A stretch of 11,125 nucleotides of DNA from Betaproteobacteria bacterium TMED41 (GCA_002167365.1 NHCU01000036.1:3775-14899), one strand, 5' to 3'; counted from the stretch's first letter, positions 1 through 7,571 are shown. Numbers and translations are program-made. The notes: generated by a model from the letters alone, not told the origin.

Positions 1-614
1 GTCTCAGATGCACGAAATACTAAACTTTTATTTGTAAGATAATTGTGATCAAAGAGTTTATCTTGTTTAGGTAGAAATGATTTTATTTCTTTTAAAAGGT
101 GCTTGATTTGAAAAGATTTTAAAACCGAAATAGGAACAATTGCTACAGGTTCAATTCCTAAAAAAAATTTAACCTGTTCAAACATCATCTTTTTTTCTGA
201 TGAACTTGTAACAAGATCAACTTTATTTATTGCAACAATAATAGGATTTTTGTTTGCTAATAAATTGAAAATTAATTTATCTTCGATGGTTACTTTTTTT
301 GCCTCTACAACCCACAAAATTAAATCAACGTCATTTAAAGTCGCTGTCGCTAACGAATTTAGTATTCTATTTCTTTCATGCTTCCCCGAGGACTCTATAC
401 CGGGAGTATCTACGAAAATAAATTGTGAATTATCTTGTGTAAGAACTCCCAAAATACAGTCTCTTGTGGTCTGTCTTTTTTTTGAAGTTATGGTAACTGA
501 TTTTTTTAATATATTGTTAATGAGACTTGACTTACCAACATTAGGTCTTCCGATAACCCCAATATAGCCACATTTTAAAATTTTTTCATTTTCTAAATTT
601 TTAGCATTTATCAT
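1..614 (-). CDS. era: GTPase Era, N-terminal 204 residues (cut by window start)
   Basis: Era is a Ras-like GTPase that binds the 3' end of 16S rRNA and helps mature the 30S subunit. I translated this frame by hand from the ATG at 614; it stays open to the window edge. The G domain shows G1 GRPNVGKS (residues 22-29), the switch I threonines in RQTTRD (47-52), G3 DTPG (69-72) and G4 NKVD (130-133). The G5 region reads PISVLK, a variant of the usual SA motif. The stretch DVDLILWVVEA (96-106) is typical of betaproteobacterial Era. The protein is cut at about the point where the C-terminal KH domain begins; E. coli Era has about 301 residues. The only in-frame ATG before the G1 loop is at 614, 26 nt after rnc, and no clear Shine-Dalgarno sequence precedes it. 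The rnc-era order is widely conserved. Confidence 0.95.
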   Translation of the reverse strand, partial: MINAKNLENEKILKCGYIGVIGRPNVGKSSLINNILKKSVTITSKKRQTTRDCILGVLTQDNSQFIFVDTPGIESSGKHERNRILNSLATATLNDVDLILWVVEAKKVTIEDKLIFNLLANKNPIIVAINKVDLVTSSSEKKMMFEQVKFFLGIEPVAIVPISVLKSFQIKHLLKEIKSFLPKQDKLFDHNYLTNKSLVFRASE

Positions 615-640
615 CTTTATCAAAATCCGGAAACTATTTT

Positions 641-1345
641 TTACCAGTATTTAGTTATTTTTAGTTTGAATTTAACTTGATCAATTACCATTTGTGCAGA
701 TTTAGTCTCAGCTGCTTTTCGGTTACTACCATGTCCGAATGAACTAATATTTAATTTTGGAATATGACACTTAACTCTAAAAATTTGATCATGGTCAGCA
801 CCCGATTTTGATACAACTTCATATTGTGGAACTGGTAATTTTTTACCTTGTAGAATTTCTTGCAGTTCAGACTTGGGATCTTTATTAAATGAGTCTAATT
901 TTATATTTTTCAAGGTTGGACCATAAATAAAATTAATAACCTTGACCGTTTGAGCATAACTGGAATCAATCAAGACTGCTCCAAAAACTGCTTCAAGAGA
1001 GTCTGCAAGTATCGAAGCACGCATGTTACCTCCATTTCTTAACTCACCTTCGCTAATAAAAAGATAATTAAAAAGTGAAATATCCATTGCGATCCGACTA
1101 AGTGTTTTCTCGCAAACTAAATTTGATTTGAGTTTGTGTAACTCACCCTCGGAAAATTTTTCTTTCATTGAATAAAGAAAAAAAGTAATGGCTAAATTGA
1201 GAACACTATCTCCCAGAAACTCCAGTCTTTCATTATGTACTGGTCCGTAACTACGGTGTGTTAAAGCTGTCTTTAATAAAGAATAATCACTAAATTCATA
1301 ACATATTGCTAATTCAAGGTCAGCAAAATTTTTTTTATTTTTCAA
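641..1345 (-). CDS. rnc: Ribonuclease III
   Basis: RNase III cuts double-stranded RNA, including the 30S rRNA precursor, and is cytoplasmic. At 234 residues it has the usual length. The catalytic domain (about 1-150) carries the signature NERLEFLGDS (38-47). Metal and active-site residues are E39, E42, D46, E66, D115 and E118, each exactly one position later than in E. coli (E38, E41, D45, E65, D114, E117). The double-stranded RNA-binding domain covers about 158-230, ending in a segment with GSNRKAAETKSAQ. The start codon is TTG: the lepB stop TAG lies in the same frame 9 nt upstream, and the next in-frame ATG (M60) would remove catalytic residues. The match to E. coli numbering confirms the TTG. 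A weak AGAAG upstream may serve as ribosome-binding site. It lies between lepB and era. Confidence 0.97.
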   Translation of the reverse strand: MKNKKNFADLELAICYEFSDYSLLKTALTHRSYGPVHNERLEFLGDSVLNLAITFFLYSMKEKFSEGELHKLKSNLVCEKTLSRIAMDISLFNYLFISEGELRNGGNMRASILADSLEAVFGAVLIDSSYAQTVKVINFIYGPTLKNIKLDSFNKDPKSELQEILQGKKLPVPQYEVVSKSGADHDQIFRVKCHIPKLNISSFGHGSNRKAAETKSAQMVIDQVKFKLKITKYW

Positions 1346-1354
1346 CTTAGTCTT

Positions 1355-2155
1355 CTATTCCATATAACCAAGTCGATCAATTCGACCATCCAGAATGTCT
1401 CCAAGATTAAACCAGACAAGAAAAGCTCTACCTACAAGATTTTCCTCAGGAACAAATCCCCAAAATCTACTGTCACTGCTGTTATCTCTATTGTCACCCA
1501 TAACAAAATAACTTTTCTCGGGGATAATACAACTCAAACCTGCGTCCTCTATTTTACAATAATTATTTATAAAAAGAGACTCTACCAAGAACATACCTAC
1601 ATTTTCTTCTGAGTTAAGAATTTCAAAGTTTTTTATACCAAGCTTTTGAGAAAATCTTTGAGATACTTTTGACGTTGAAGAATCAAGATAATTAGAAATT
1701 CTTTTTTTTTCGATAATTTTACCATTGATGCTTAATTGCTTGCCTTTGTATGTAAGTTTATCTCCTGGTAAACCAACAACTCTTTTAATATAGTCCAAAG
1801 AATCATCTTCAGGATAGCGAAAAACTGCAATATCTCCTCTTTTTGGTCTCCCTGTTTTGATTAATTCTTTGTGTAAAATAGGAAATCTTATACCGTACTC
1901 ATATTTATTAACTAAGATTAAATCACCAATTCGTAAAGTTGGAATCATTGATCCTGAAGGGATGTTAAAGGGTTCGATCACAAAAGAGCGAATAATAAAA
2001 ACCACCAAAATGACTGGAAATAGTCCTGCAGTGTAGTCCAACCATAAAGGCCTTGCCCCTTCAGCTGTTTTATATTTTTTTAAATAAAAAAATTCCGCAA
2101 TCCAAAAAAAACCAGATATTACAAATAGAAAAAAAAGTATTAATTCAAAGTCCAT
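1355..2155 (-). CDS. lepB: Signal peptidase I
   Basis: LepB is the inner-membrane protease that removes signal peptides from exported proteins. The protein has 266 residues, shorter than E. coli LepB (324). Two N-terminal membrane segments are visible at about 3-23 and 43-60. The Ser-Lys dyad is S69 (in PSGSM, 67-70) and K124 (in DYIKRVVGLPGD). Box E reads GDNRDNSSDSR (220-230). C200 and C209 sit just before box E and probably form the disulfide seen in related enzymes (inference). The ATG at 2155 lies 8 nt after the lepA stop, and its Shine-Dalgarno AGGT overlaps that stop codon, so translation is likely coupled to lepA. The stop TAG is in frame with the TTG start of rnc. The lepA-lepB-rnc-era order is typical of Proteobacteria. 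The enzyme would process the RseB and MucD precursors encoded upstream. Confidence 0.97.
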   Translation of the reverse strand: MDFELILFFLFVISGFFWIAEFFYLKKYKTAEGARPLWLDYTAGLFPVILVVFIIRSFVIEPFNIPSGSMIPTLRIGDLILVNKYEYGIRFPILHKELIKTGRPKRGDIAVFRYPEDDSLDYIKRVVGLPGDKLTYKGKQLSINGKIIEKKRISNYLDSSTSKVSQRFSQKLGIKNFEILNSEENVGMFLVESLFINNYCKIEDAGLSCIIPEKSYFVMGDNRDNSSDSRFWGFVPEENLVGRAFLVWFNLGDILDGRIDRLGYME

Positions 2156-2161
2156 GTTTTT

Positions 2162-2165
2162 ACCT
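2162..2165 (-). promoter_or_regulatory. Ribosome-binding site of lepB overlapping the lepA stop
   Basis: On the minus strand TTAGGT precedes AAAAAC and then the lepB ATG. The AGGT core is 6 nt from the start and shares two bases with the lepA TAG stop. A ribosome terminating on lepA would therefore sit on the lepB initiation site, which suggests coupled translation (inference). Confidence 0.6.
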
Positions 2166-3948
2166 AAGATTTTAGAATTGCTAGAAATGCCTCTTGAGGT
2201 ACCTCAACGGATCCTACCTGTTTCATTCGTTTTTTCCCTGCTTTCTGCTTTTCTAGAAGTTTTCTTTTACGAGTAATATCACCACCATAACATTTAGCCA
2301 AAACATTTTTTCGGAGAGCTTTCACATTCTCCCGTGCAACAAAATTATTTCCTATAGCAGCTTGTATAGCTATATCAAACATTTGTCTTGGAATGAGTTC
2401 TTTAAGTTTACTAGCTAGCTGCCGCCCTCTGGAAACCGCATTTGATCTGTGAACAATTGCGGATAAAGTATCTACGCGTTCACCATTAATTAAGATATCT
2501 AATTTAACAACGTCGGATTCTCTGTGATCTTTTAATTCAAACTCCATAGAAGCATAACCCCTAGAAACAGACTTAAGTTTGTCAAAAAAATCAGTAACAA
2601 CTTCATTCATAGGTATTTCATATATAAGGTTGACTTGTCTTCCGTGGTAAGACATTGAAGTTTGAGTTCCCCTTCTTGAGGAGCATAAGGTCATTACAGA
2701 GCCTAAATATTCTTGGGGAACAAATATGTTTAAAGTTGCGAATGGTTCTTTTATTTGACTAATTTTCGACAACTCTGGCATTTCTGAGGGATTATCAATT
2801 TCAAGTACTTCACTATTAACTAAGTTGATTTTGTAAACCACAGTTGGAGCAGTTGTTATTAAGTTTATTGTATACTCTCGTTCAAGTCGTTCTTGGACAA
2901 TTTCCATGTGTAACAACCCAAGAAAACCACATCGAAAACCAAATCCTAAAGCCTGAGAAACCTCTGGCTCAAAAACCAAAGCACTATCGTTCAATTTTAA
3001 TTTAGACAAAGCATCTCTCATTAATTCGTAGTCGCTGGAATCTATTGGATAAACTCCTGCAAAAACTTGAGGCTTTGCTTCCTTAAATCCACCCAACGCC
3101 TCAGATGCCGGATTACTCTCCAAAGTGATTGTGTCCCCAACTTTTGCAGATTCTAATTCCTTTATTCCAGCAACAACAAAACCGACTTCTCCCGCTTTTA
3201 ATTCTTGTCTCTCTTCAGATCTTGGTGAAAAAACTCCAAGTTGTTCAATTGTGTGTGAAGTTTTTGACTGCATTAACTTTATTTTGGTGCGATTTTTTAA
3301 TATTCCGTTAAAAACTCTAATTAACATGACAACACCAAGGTAGTTATCAAACCAAGAGTCAATAATCAATGCTTGGAGATTTTTTTTTGTATTTCCCCTT
3401 GGTGAAGGTACATTTAGGATAATTTGCTCAATTAAACTTTTAACCCCGTCTCCAGTTTTTGCACTTATTTTTTTTGCTTCTTTTGCAGGAATTCCAATTG
3501 TCTCCTCGATTTCAGAGATTGCTCTTTCTGGGTCTGAAGCCGGCAAATCTATTTTGTTTAGAGTAGGCAATACTTCTAATCCTAATTCAATCGCAGTGTA
3601 ACAATTAGCAACTGTTTGGGCCTCAACGCCTTGACTGGCATCTACAACTAACACTGCCCCTTCACAAGCTGCTAATGATCTACTAACCTCGTAAGAAAAA
3701 TCAACATGACCTGGAGTGTCAATTAAATTTAAGATGTATTCCAAATTATTTGAAGCAGTGTATTTCAATGTTACAGTTTGAGCTTTGATTGTAATTCCAC
3801 GCTCCCTTTCAAGGGACATAGAATCAAGTACCTGATCTTCCATATCCCTATCGGATAATCCACCACAAATCTGGATTATACGGTCCGCAAGAGTACTCTT
3901 TCCATGATCAATATGGGCAATTATTGAAAAGTTTCTAATTTGATCCAA
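2164..3948 (-). CDS. lepA: Elongation factor 4 (LepA), ribosome-binding GTPase
   Basis: LepA/EF4 is a translational GTPase that acts on ribosomes and affects initiation and back-translocation. The protein has 594 residues against 599 in E. coli and aligns along its whole length. The G domain shows G1 AHIDHGKST (11-19), the switch region ERERGITIKAQ (47-57), G3 DTPGH (77-81) and G4 NKID (131-134). The LepA-specific C-terminal domain is present, with LAKCYGGDI and KKRMKQVG near the end; the last few lysine-rich residues of E. coli LepA are absent. The start is TTG, directly abutting the mucD stop TAA with no spacer and in the same frame. The N-terminus, M-D-Q-I-R-N-F-S-I-I, matches the E. coli N-terminus M-K-N-I-R-N-F-S-I-I, so the TTG is well supported. 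No Shine-Dalgarno sequence is visible, so initiation probably depends on ribosomes finishing mucD. Confidence 0.98.
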   Translation of the reverse strand: MDQIRNFSIIAHIDHGKSTLADRIIQICGGLSDRDMEDQVLDSMSLERERGITIKAQTVTLKYTASNNLEYILNLIDTPGHVDFSYEVSRSLAACEGAVLVVDASQGVEAQTVANCYTAIELGLEVLPTLNKIDLPASDPERAISEIEETIGIPAKEAKKISAKTGDGVKSLIEQIILNVPSPRGNTKKNLQALIIDSWFDNYLGVVMLIRVFNGILKNRTKIKLMQSKTSHTIEQLGVFSPRSEERQELKAGEVGFVVAGIKELESAKVGDTITLESNPASEALGGFKEAKPQVFAGVYPIDSSDYELMRDALSKLKLNDSALVFEPEVSQALGFGFRCGFLGLLHMEIVQERLEREYTINLITTAPTVVYKINLVNSEVLEIDNPSEMPELSKISQIKEPFATLNIFVPQEYLGSVMTLCSSRRGTQTSMSYHGRQVNLIYEIPMNEVVTDFFDKLKSVSRGYASMEFELKDHRESDVVKLDILINGERVDTLSAIVHRSNAVSRGRQLASKLKELIPRQMFDIAIQAAIGNNFVARENVKALRKNVLAKCYGGDITRKRKLLEKQKAGKKRMKQVGSVEVPQEAFLAILKS

Positions 3949-5439
3949 TTATGGTTTGACAGTAATAAAGAGAGCTTCTCCACCCCTACGGATCAAGAAA
4001 ACCGCCACTTTCTTTTGGTCAAGTTTGTCGGCAATTACAGTGAACTGGGATACCGATGAAACGTCATTATTGTTAATTGAAACAATGACATCTCCTTGAA
4101 GTAAACCTGAACTACCAGCAAGACCTTTTGCTGATGATATTCCAACCCCACCTTTTAAACCTAATTTTTTCAACACCTCCATGGGGACATCTATTACAGT
4201 AAGTCCCAACCAATTAAAGGAAGTGGTCTTGGGTTGTGGTGGTTTATTTTCAACTTGAGCAACCTTTTCTCTGGATTTCAGTTCATCAACTTTAACTTTT
4301 AGAGAAACAGTTTTTCCTTTACGCCATACATCAATGTCAGCAAATGTGCCCGGCTTTGTTGCCCCGACGATTCTTGGGAGATCAGAGACCCTCTTAATTT
4401 TTTTCCCTTCAAAACTTAAAACAATGTCACCAGGTTTTATTCCAGCAGGTGCCGAAGGTCCATCTGGGTCAACGCTTCTAATCATTGCTCCTGTTGGTTT
4501 TGAAAAACCCAAGGCATCAGCAACATCTTTGGTGACCTCACCAATCAACACACCAATTCTTCCTCGAATGACACGGCCAGTTTTCTTAAGCTGGCCGGCA
4601 ACCAGATTTGCCTCGTCAATGGGAATAGCAAAAGAAATACCCATAAAACCACCAGTTCTACTGTAAATCTGCGAATTAATTCCGATGACTTCTCCATTTA
4701 GATTTAGCAGAGGCCCACCAGAGTTGCCGGGATTGACTGCAACATCAGTTTGAATAAAGGGCAAGTAGTCTCCAGTATCTCTTCCAAGTGCACTAACAAT
4801 TCCAGCCGTAACTGTGTTTTCAAGCCCAAAAGGAGAGCCTATTGCTAAAACCCATTCACCAACCATTATATCCGTGGGATCTCCAGTCTTTAAAAAGGGT
4901 AAATTGGTGCTTTCAATTTTCAACAAGGCGACATCGGTTCTTTGATCAGAGCCAATGACTTTGGCTGCAAACTCTCTTCTGTCTGCCATAGTAACAATTA
5001 CTTCCCCAGCTCCGGCAACAACATGATGGTTGGAAAGTATAAAACCATCAGAACTGATAATAAAGCCACTTCCTACTCCTCTTGGAATTTGACTACGGGG
5101 AGCACCCCCTCTGTTGGGAGGAGGAGCCTGACCAGGACTACCACCAGGCGGAAAAAACCGTTTAAAAAATTCATACATTGGATCATTTTCATCTAATTCG
5201 GGTGCCTGAGGAAAACCACGGGGACGTCTATTTGAAGAGTTTTCTTTTTGTGTTGTTCTAATATTAACGACAGCAGGACTAGTTTTCTTTACTAAAGATG
5301 TAAAATCAGGGAGATTGAGATTAGTAGCAAATGCAGAACCATGACTTAAAAAATTAACGGATAAAAAACTAGAGGATAGGAATAAAAAAATTCCAAAAAA
5401 AGTGATTTGAAAAGTAATTCTAAATTTAAATTTTTTCAC
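3949..5439 (-). CDS. mucD: Periplasmic HtrA/Do-family serine protease (MucD-like)
   Basis: This is a trypsin-like protease and chaperone that degrades misfolded envelope proteins. MucD homologues act in the sigma-E/AlgU response. At 496 residues it has family length. A signal peptide (about 1-38, probable cleavage after AFA) directs it to the periplasm. A Pro/Gly-rich loop follows at about 65-118. The catalytic triad is H139 (SNHHVV), D169 (QRTDVALLKI) and S240 (NPGNSGGP). PDZ domain 1 covers about 294-385 and PDZ domain 2 about 405-495. The start is GTG, 3 nt after the rseB stop and in the same frame; a weak GAG lies upstream. The lysine-rich n-region followed by a hydrophobic core supports this start, and the next methionine (M88) is far inside. 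Position after rseB favours MucD over DegP or DegS naming. It carries two PDZ domains and no obvious membrane anchor if the signal is cleaved. Confidence 0.95.
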   Translation of the reverse strand: MKKFKFRITFQITFFGIFLFLSSSFLSVNFLSHGSAFATNLNLPDFTSLVKKTSPAVVNIRTTQKENSSNRRPRGFPQAPELDENDPMYEFFKRFFPPGGSPGQAPPPNRGGAPRSQIPRGVGSGFIISSDGFILSNHHVVAGAGEVIVTMADRREFAAKVIGSDQRTDVALLKIESTNLPFLKTGDPTDIMVGEWVLAIGSPFGLENTVTAGIVSALGRDTGDYLPFIQTDVAVNPGNSGGPLLNLNGEVIGINSQIYSRTGGFMGISFAIPIDEANLVAGQLKKTGRVIRGRIGVLIGEVTKDVADALGFSKPTGAMIRSVDPDGPSAPAGIKPGDIVLSFEGKKIKRVSDLPRIVGATKPGTFADIDVWRKGKTVSLKVKVDELKSREKVAQVENKPPQPKTTSFNWLGLTVIDVPMEVLKKLGLKGGVGISSAKGLAGSSGLLQGDVIVSINNNDVSSVSQFTVIADKLDQKKVAVFLIRRGGEALFITVKP

Positions 5440-5442
5440 AAT

Positions 5443-6426
5443 TTACTCTACACTTAATTTGTTAAAAAAATATTGAATAGTTTTTGCCGGCACACAACCA
5501 CCCACATACATTGGTTTGTTACCCTTCAAACCAACTTTCTCTGACATACAACCATTAGTTCGTTGAAACACTCTAATTGGTCTAGTTCGGTTTTGTGTAA
5601 CTGCAGATACAATTGCAACACCGTCTGAATAAAGACACTGATGATGAATAAAATTTGAATCTTGTGTTTTTTTAAAATCGTATACTTTGGAATCGAGACA
5701 TTTCACAAAAACAAACCCATTGTTAAGTTTTTTATTATAAACAAGTCCATCTTTTTCATCAGCAAAAGTTGAAATATAAATTTTTCTCCAATTATTGCTG
5801 TCAGGGGATGAAAATTTCAAATCCATCTTATTGGAAGGCTCTATAGATATCTCAGCAAACAATTCCTTCTTTAGTATGTTTGAATTTTGATCTAAATAAT
5901 GTAGTTTAAGTAACAAACCAGTTTGAGAGTCCAACCAAAACTTAACTCCCCATCGTAATTTGTCCTTTGATTTTAATTCAAAAACAAATGAATTTTTGTC
6001 TGCAACCGAAGTATTAGAAGAACCGTACCTAAGCAAATTGTAATATCTGAGTACCTCGTTTGGGTCATTTAATAAAAAGTTGGGAAAAACTGGTAAAGCA
6101 TTGTTATATATTTTCACAACTTTTTCGTTGGGAAAGTACTCTCGAATTTCATGCCCTGAATGTATATATTCGACTCCGTTATCTAAAATCTTTCTTTTTT
6201 TTTGAATCGTATTATCAACAAGCCCTTGACTAACTCTAGCAAGCAGTTTTTCGCCTCCAATGTTATGTGCAACTACCAATCCAGTAAAAGTTTTATTTAA
6301 AGATACGACTCTAGTCAACTGCAGAATTTCCAGGTCACTTTTTCTAGAAAAATCGAGGTTTTCTGCAAAAGTTAAATTTAATGCAAGCAAATAAAGAGTA
6401 AGAAAAGAAATAATTTTGCGGATCAT
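5443..6426 (-). CDS. rseB: Periplasmic sigma-E regulator RseB/MucB
   Basis: RseB binds the periplasmic part of RseA and shields it from proteolysis until lipid or lipopolysaccharide signals release it. The protein has 327 residues and a signal peptide (about 1-21, cleavage after TFA). The N-terminal lipoprotein-like domain (about 25-200) contains VKFWLDSQTGLLLKLHYLD (161-179), matching the family segment near VWMDTESKLPMRVDLLD in E. coli. The C-terminal domain contains CLYSDGV (264-270) and VGGCVPAKT (308-316), equivalent to RLYSDGL and VGELPPQT in E. coli. Only four cysteines are present, C243, C264, C293 and C311, all in the C-terminal domain, which is unlike E. coli RseB. The ATG at 6426 has no clear Shine-Dalgarno sequence and lies 51 nt after rseA. 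Sequence is divergent but signal peptide, length and position make the call safe. Confidence 0.9.
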   Translation of the reverse strand: MIRKIISFLTLYLLALNLTFAENLDFSRKSDLEILQLTRVVSLNKTFTGLVVAHNIGGEKLLARVSQGLVDNTIQKKRKILDNGVEYIHSGHEIREYFPNEKVVKIYNNALPVFPNFLLNDPNEVLRYYNLLRYGSSNTSVADKNSFVFELKSKDKLRWGVKFWLDSQTGLLLKLHYLDQNSNILKKELFAEISIEPSNKMDLKFSSPDSNNWRKIYISTFADEKDGLVYNKKLNNGFVFVKCLDSKVYDFKKTQDSNFIHHQCLYSDGVAIVSAVTQNRTRPIRVFQRTNGCMSEKVGLKGNKPMYVGGCVPAKTIQYFFNKLSVE

Positions 6427-6476
6427 ATTATTTTAAAGTATTAGAGGTTAAAAATATAACAAACAATAAATTGATT

Positions 6477-6504
6477 GTTAACAAAGTGCAGCACCACCAG
6501 TTCC
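6477..6504 (-). promoter_or_regulatory. Weak candidate sigma-E-type promoter before rseB
   Basis: On the minus strand GGAACTG (6504-6498) is followed after 16 nt by TTAAC (6481-6477). The sigma-E consensus known from E. coli is GGAACTT, about 16 nt, TCAAA. The -35 box matches at six of seven positions, the -10 at three of five. Transcription would begin in the 51-nt gap ahead of rseB. The motif lies in the last codons of rseA, so it may be chance. Confidence 0.2.
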
Positions 6505-6927
6505 ATTTTCATGAAGTTGACAAAAAGAATCCATTATCTTTGGCATATCACCTTCATCAGCTAATTGAACCTGTTCGGTGGGAATTTGCACTACAACAAC
6601 GAATAACCCCATCGCTATAGCTGGCGCAGCAACCAAAATGGAAGTTTTTTTATAGTAGTACTTAAACCAATTTGCGATGGTACTAAAGTTATATTTGGAA
6701 TGTTTGGGTTCATTTAATATTTTGGATCTCAAATTTTCGGAAAAATTCGATAGGCTTAAATCTGGAGAATAATTTTTTTTCATAACATCACTGATTAAGG
6801 AGTAAGTCTCCCATTTTTTTCTGTTAAGAACTACAGATTTATCAGAAATAAATTTATCCGTGACGCCATCAAAAAAAGCAGATAAATTTTCAGCGTCTGA
6901 AGTGTCAGATTCGACTTTATTTTTCAT
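6478..6927 (-). CDS. rseA: Anti-sigma-E factor RseA/MucA with a short periplasmic tail
   Basis: RseA is a single-pass inner-membrane protein that holds sigma-E inactive until regulated proteolysis frees it. The cytoplasmic part (1-94) aligns with E. coli RseA: NLSAFFDGV (14-22) with the LSALMDGE motif, KWETYSLISDVM (38-49) with the TWESYHLIRDSM segment, and ILNEP (70-74) with IEEEP. One membrane helix covers about 95-115. The periplasmic tail is only about 34 residues (116-149), against about 98 in E. coli, and lacks room for the RseB-binding segment mapped there at about residues 169-186. It contains C136 and the terminal residue C149. The ATG at 6927 lies 29 nt after rpoE and has an AGGAG 11 nt upstream. 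The reading after the stop meets further stops, so no simple frameshift explains the short tail. Confidence 0.9.
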   Translation of the reverse strand: MKNKVESDTSDAENLSAFFDGVTDKFISDKSVVLNRKKWETYSLISDVMKKNYSPDLSLSNFSENLRSKILNEPKHSKYNFSTIANWFKYYYKKTSILVAAPAIAMGLFVVVVQIPTEQVQLADEGDMPKIMDSFCQLHENGTGGAALC

Positions 6928-6938
6928 CTAAACAATTT

Positions 6939-6943
6939 CTCCT
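6939..6943 (-). promoter_or_regulatory. Ribosome-binding site of rseA
   Basis: AGGAG lies in the 29-nt gap between rpoE and rseA, 11 nt before the rseA ATG. The core is strong but the spacing is longer than ideal. It supports independent initiation of the anti-sigma factor, in contrast to the rpoE start, which has no clear site. Confidence 0.6.
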
Positions 6944-6956
6944 AATTTTTAAAATT

Positions 6957-7571
6957 TCACCATCTTTTATCTGCAGAAATGTCAAGTAATGGTTTTAATT
7001 CTTCAGAAATAGCCTCTCTAGCTCTAAAAATTCTAGATCTTACAGTGCCAATTGGACAATTCATAACTTCAGCAATCTCTTCATAACTTAAACCTTCCAT
7101 TTCTCTCAAAGTTACAGCAGTACTTAATTCGTTGGGCAACTTTTCTACAGCTCTGTTGACAGCCTCGGCAATTTGCATACCAACCATTGTGCCTTCTGGC
7201 GTCTCACTAGTGTCTGAGACTGCTTGGAAATCAAAAGATTCCCCATCTTCAGAATTTGTATTCAAATCACTAATTGGAATGGGTCTACGGCCTCGAGAGA
7301 ATAAATAATTTTTCGCTGTATTAACTGCTATTCTGTACAACCATGTGTAAAAAGCACTATCACCCCTAAACTGAGTAATTGCTCTATATGCTTTAAGAAA
7401 AGATTCTTGAGCAATGTCTTCAACTTCAACAGGATCTCTTACAATTCTAGATAATAGTCTTATGACTCTTCTTTGATACTTTATAACCAAGAAATCAAAA
7501 GCAGCAGTGTCCCCAGATTTAACTCTGTTTACTAGTTCGATGTCATTTTCAGTATTATTCACTCCGTTCAA
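6957..7571 (-). CDS. rpoE: Extracytoplasmic-stress sigma factor sigma-E (RpoE/AlgU)
   Basis: This ECF sigma factor directs RNA polymerase to envelope-stress promoters. At 204 residues it has typical length. Region 2 (about 25-92) contains KYQRRVIRLLSRIVRD and GDSAFYTWLYRIAVNTAKNY. Region 4 (about 138-190) contains LREMEGLSYEEIAEVM followed by the -35 recognition helix CPIGTVRSRIFRAREAI. These match RpoE/AlgU closely, and the next gene is its anti-sigma factor. The longest reading starts at a TTG whose bases overlap the fabF TGA stop (TTGA, 4-nt overlap). A GTG three codons downstream (first base 7562) is an alternative; both fit the usual RpoE N-terminus. Neither has a clear Shine-Dalgarno sequence. 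The overlap suggests translational coupling to fabF, so basal sigma-E synthesis would follow fatty-acid gene expression (inference). Confidence 0.97.
   Translation of the reverse strand: MNGVNNTENDIELVNRVKSGDTAAFDFLVIKYQRRVIRLLSRIVRDPVEVEDIAQESFLKAYRAITQFRGDSAFYTWLYRIAVNTAKNYLFSRGRRPIPISDLNTNSEDGESFDFQAVSDTSETPEGTMVGMQIAEAVNRAVEKLPNELSTAVTLREMEGLSYEEIAEVMNCPIGTVRSRIFRAREAISEELKPLLDISADKRW

Noticed and set aside
250..567. A 105-codon plus-strand open frame near the window start.
   Set aside because: The minus strand here encodes Era with its GTPase motifs; the plus-strand frame is a by-product.
6452..6480. Inverted repeat TAACAA/TTGTTA followed by TATTTTT after the rseA stop, resembling a terminator or attenuator.
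   Set aside because: The stem is only six pairs, almost all A-T, with a 12-nt loop. In such AT-rich sequence this is expected by chance and would be unstable.
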